This document shows positions 43,767 to 44,055 of a stretch of DNA of 44,055 nucleotides, piece by piece. This DNA is from Alphaproteobacteria bacterium. GTDB lineage: Bacteria; Pseudomonadota; Alphaproteobacteria; SMXQ01. Below the pieces are notes generated by a model that saw only the letters and a program-made list of their open reading frames with translations, did no database searches and was not told the origin of the DNA. The DNA lies in the NCBI GenBank assembly GCA_004356985.1, contig SMXQ01000039.1, positions 1-44,055 of the forward strand. Reading direction: 5' to 3'. The stretch's first letter is position 1. Every line of letters begins with the position of its first letter. The position numbers and the translations under genes are program-made.

Positions 43767-44055
43767 ATGGCAGTGAATTGTGGAAATTACCGGCCCATCC
43801 GGGCTTTGATCGCGGAACAGGCTTCGCGCTTCCCAGACAAGACCTACGCCTATTCCATCGACCAGGACAAGAGCCTGACCTACGGCCAGCTCCATGTTCT
43901 GGGCAACCGCATGGCGCGGTATTTCCGAGACCGCGGGCTCAAAGCCAACGACCGGGTCCTGTTGCTGTCGGAGAACAGCTTGGAATTCATGGCGATCTTC
44001 TTGGGCGTCCAGCGCCATGGCGCCACCATCGCCACCGCCAATGTGGAGATGAACC
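43767..44055 (+). CDS. AMP-binding acyl-CoA ligase, N-terminal part (3' end outside window)
   Basis: The first 96 residues of an ANL-superfamily AMP-forming ligase run off the window edge. Visible family features are RALIAEQASRFPDKTY, LTYGQLHVLGNRMARYF and RVLLLSENSLEFMAIFLGVQRHGA, given here by key residues. The ATP-binding and catalytic motifs lie beyond the window. It is divergent from the reductase-like genes across 237 bases. That context fits an aryl-CoA ligase supplying the reductase, but fatty-acyl or other acid specificity is equally possible from this fragment. Confidence 0.8.
   Translation, partial: MAVNCGNYRPIRALIAEQASRFPDKTYAYSIDQDKSLTYGQLHVLGNRMARYFRDRGLKANDRVLLLSENSLEFMAIFLGVQRHGATIATANVEMN

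Noticed and set aside
1-44055. CRISPR arrays, tRNA or rRNA genes, integrases or phage genes
   Set aside because: None of the repeat patterns are spacer-interrupted, and no RNA gene, integrase or phage protein was recognised on either strand.

Overview
The window is GC-rich, densely packed bacterial chromosomal DNA with many 1-8 bp gene overlaps. The gene content (a sufBCDSUTA operon headed by an Rrf2 regulator, a CerR-type TetR/RND operon, DUF1491, TRAP/TTT-style catabolic clusters, Cox-like hydroxylases) suggests a free-living aerobic alphaproteobacterium, probably Rhodospirillales-like. That placement is inferred from gene content; no marker search could be run.

Region 1 (1-5964, + strand) is a ferric-iron-type ABC importer: a binding protein cut by the window edge, a fused double-domain permease and an ATPase. 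An LVIVD beta-propeller-like protein sits between permease and ATPase, and a 4 x 10 bp tandem repeat lies before the ATPase. Region 2 (6016-14986) holds three tandem amidohydrolase-2 paralogues on the - strand, divergent from an SDR oxidoreductase, a TctA-TctB fusion permease, a TctC-type binding protein and a signal-less NMT1-like protein. Region 3 (15088-20900) is a Cox-type molybdenum hydroxylase set (L, G, S, M; form-II-like active-site motif) on the - strand, divergent from a fourth amidohydrolase paralogue. Together these look like a catabolic locus for organic or aromatic acids taken up by two transporter types; the substrate cannot be read from sequence.

Region 4 (21037-25873) has mixed genes: a VOC protein, DUF1491, a cupin, the ribosome-associated GTPase TypA/BipA and an L-2-hydroxyglutarate-oxidase-like flavoprotein. 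Between DUF1491 and the cupin is a striking 268 bp nested palindromic element. Region 5 (26103-32325) is a TetR regulator, RND adaptor, RND pump and DusA operon. Region 6 (32322-38848, - strand) is a full SUF Fe-S assembly operon. Region 7 (39017-44055) has a dienelactone hydrolase-like gene, a three-subunit molybdenum hydroxylase resembling 4-hydroxybenzoyl-CoA reductase (with the extra Fe-S cysteine loop in its flavin subunit) and, divergently, the start of an acyl-CoA ligase. This fits a CoA-dependent aromatic pathway.

The most unusual items are: a cysteine-paired C-terminal domain shared by binding proteins of two unrelated transporter families; a sigma-70 region-3-like helix pair inside the LVIVD protein; the nested palindromic element, with a possible solo-end remnant that supplies the stop codons of dusA and sufA; and two operator-like palindromes with the same core at the two catabolic divergent promoters.
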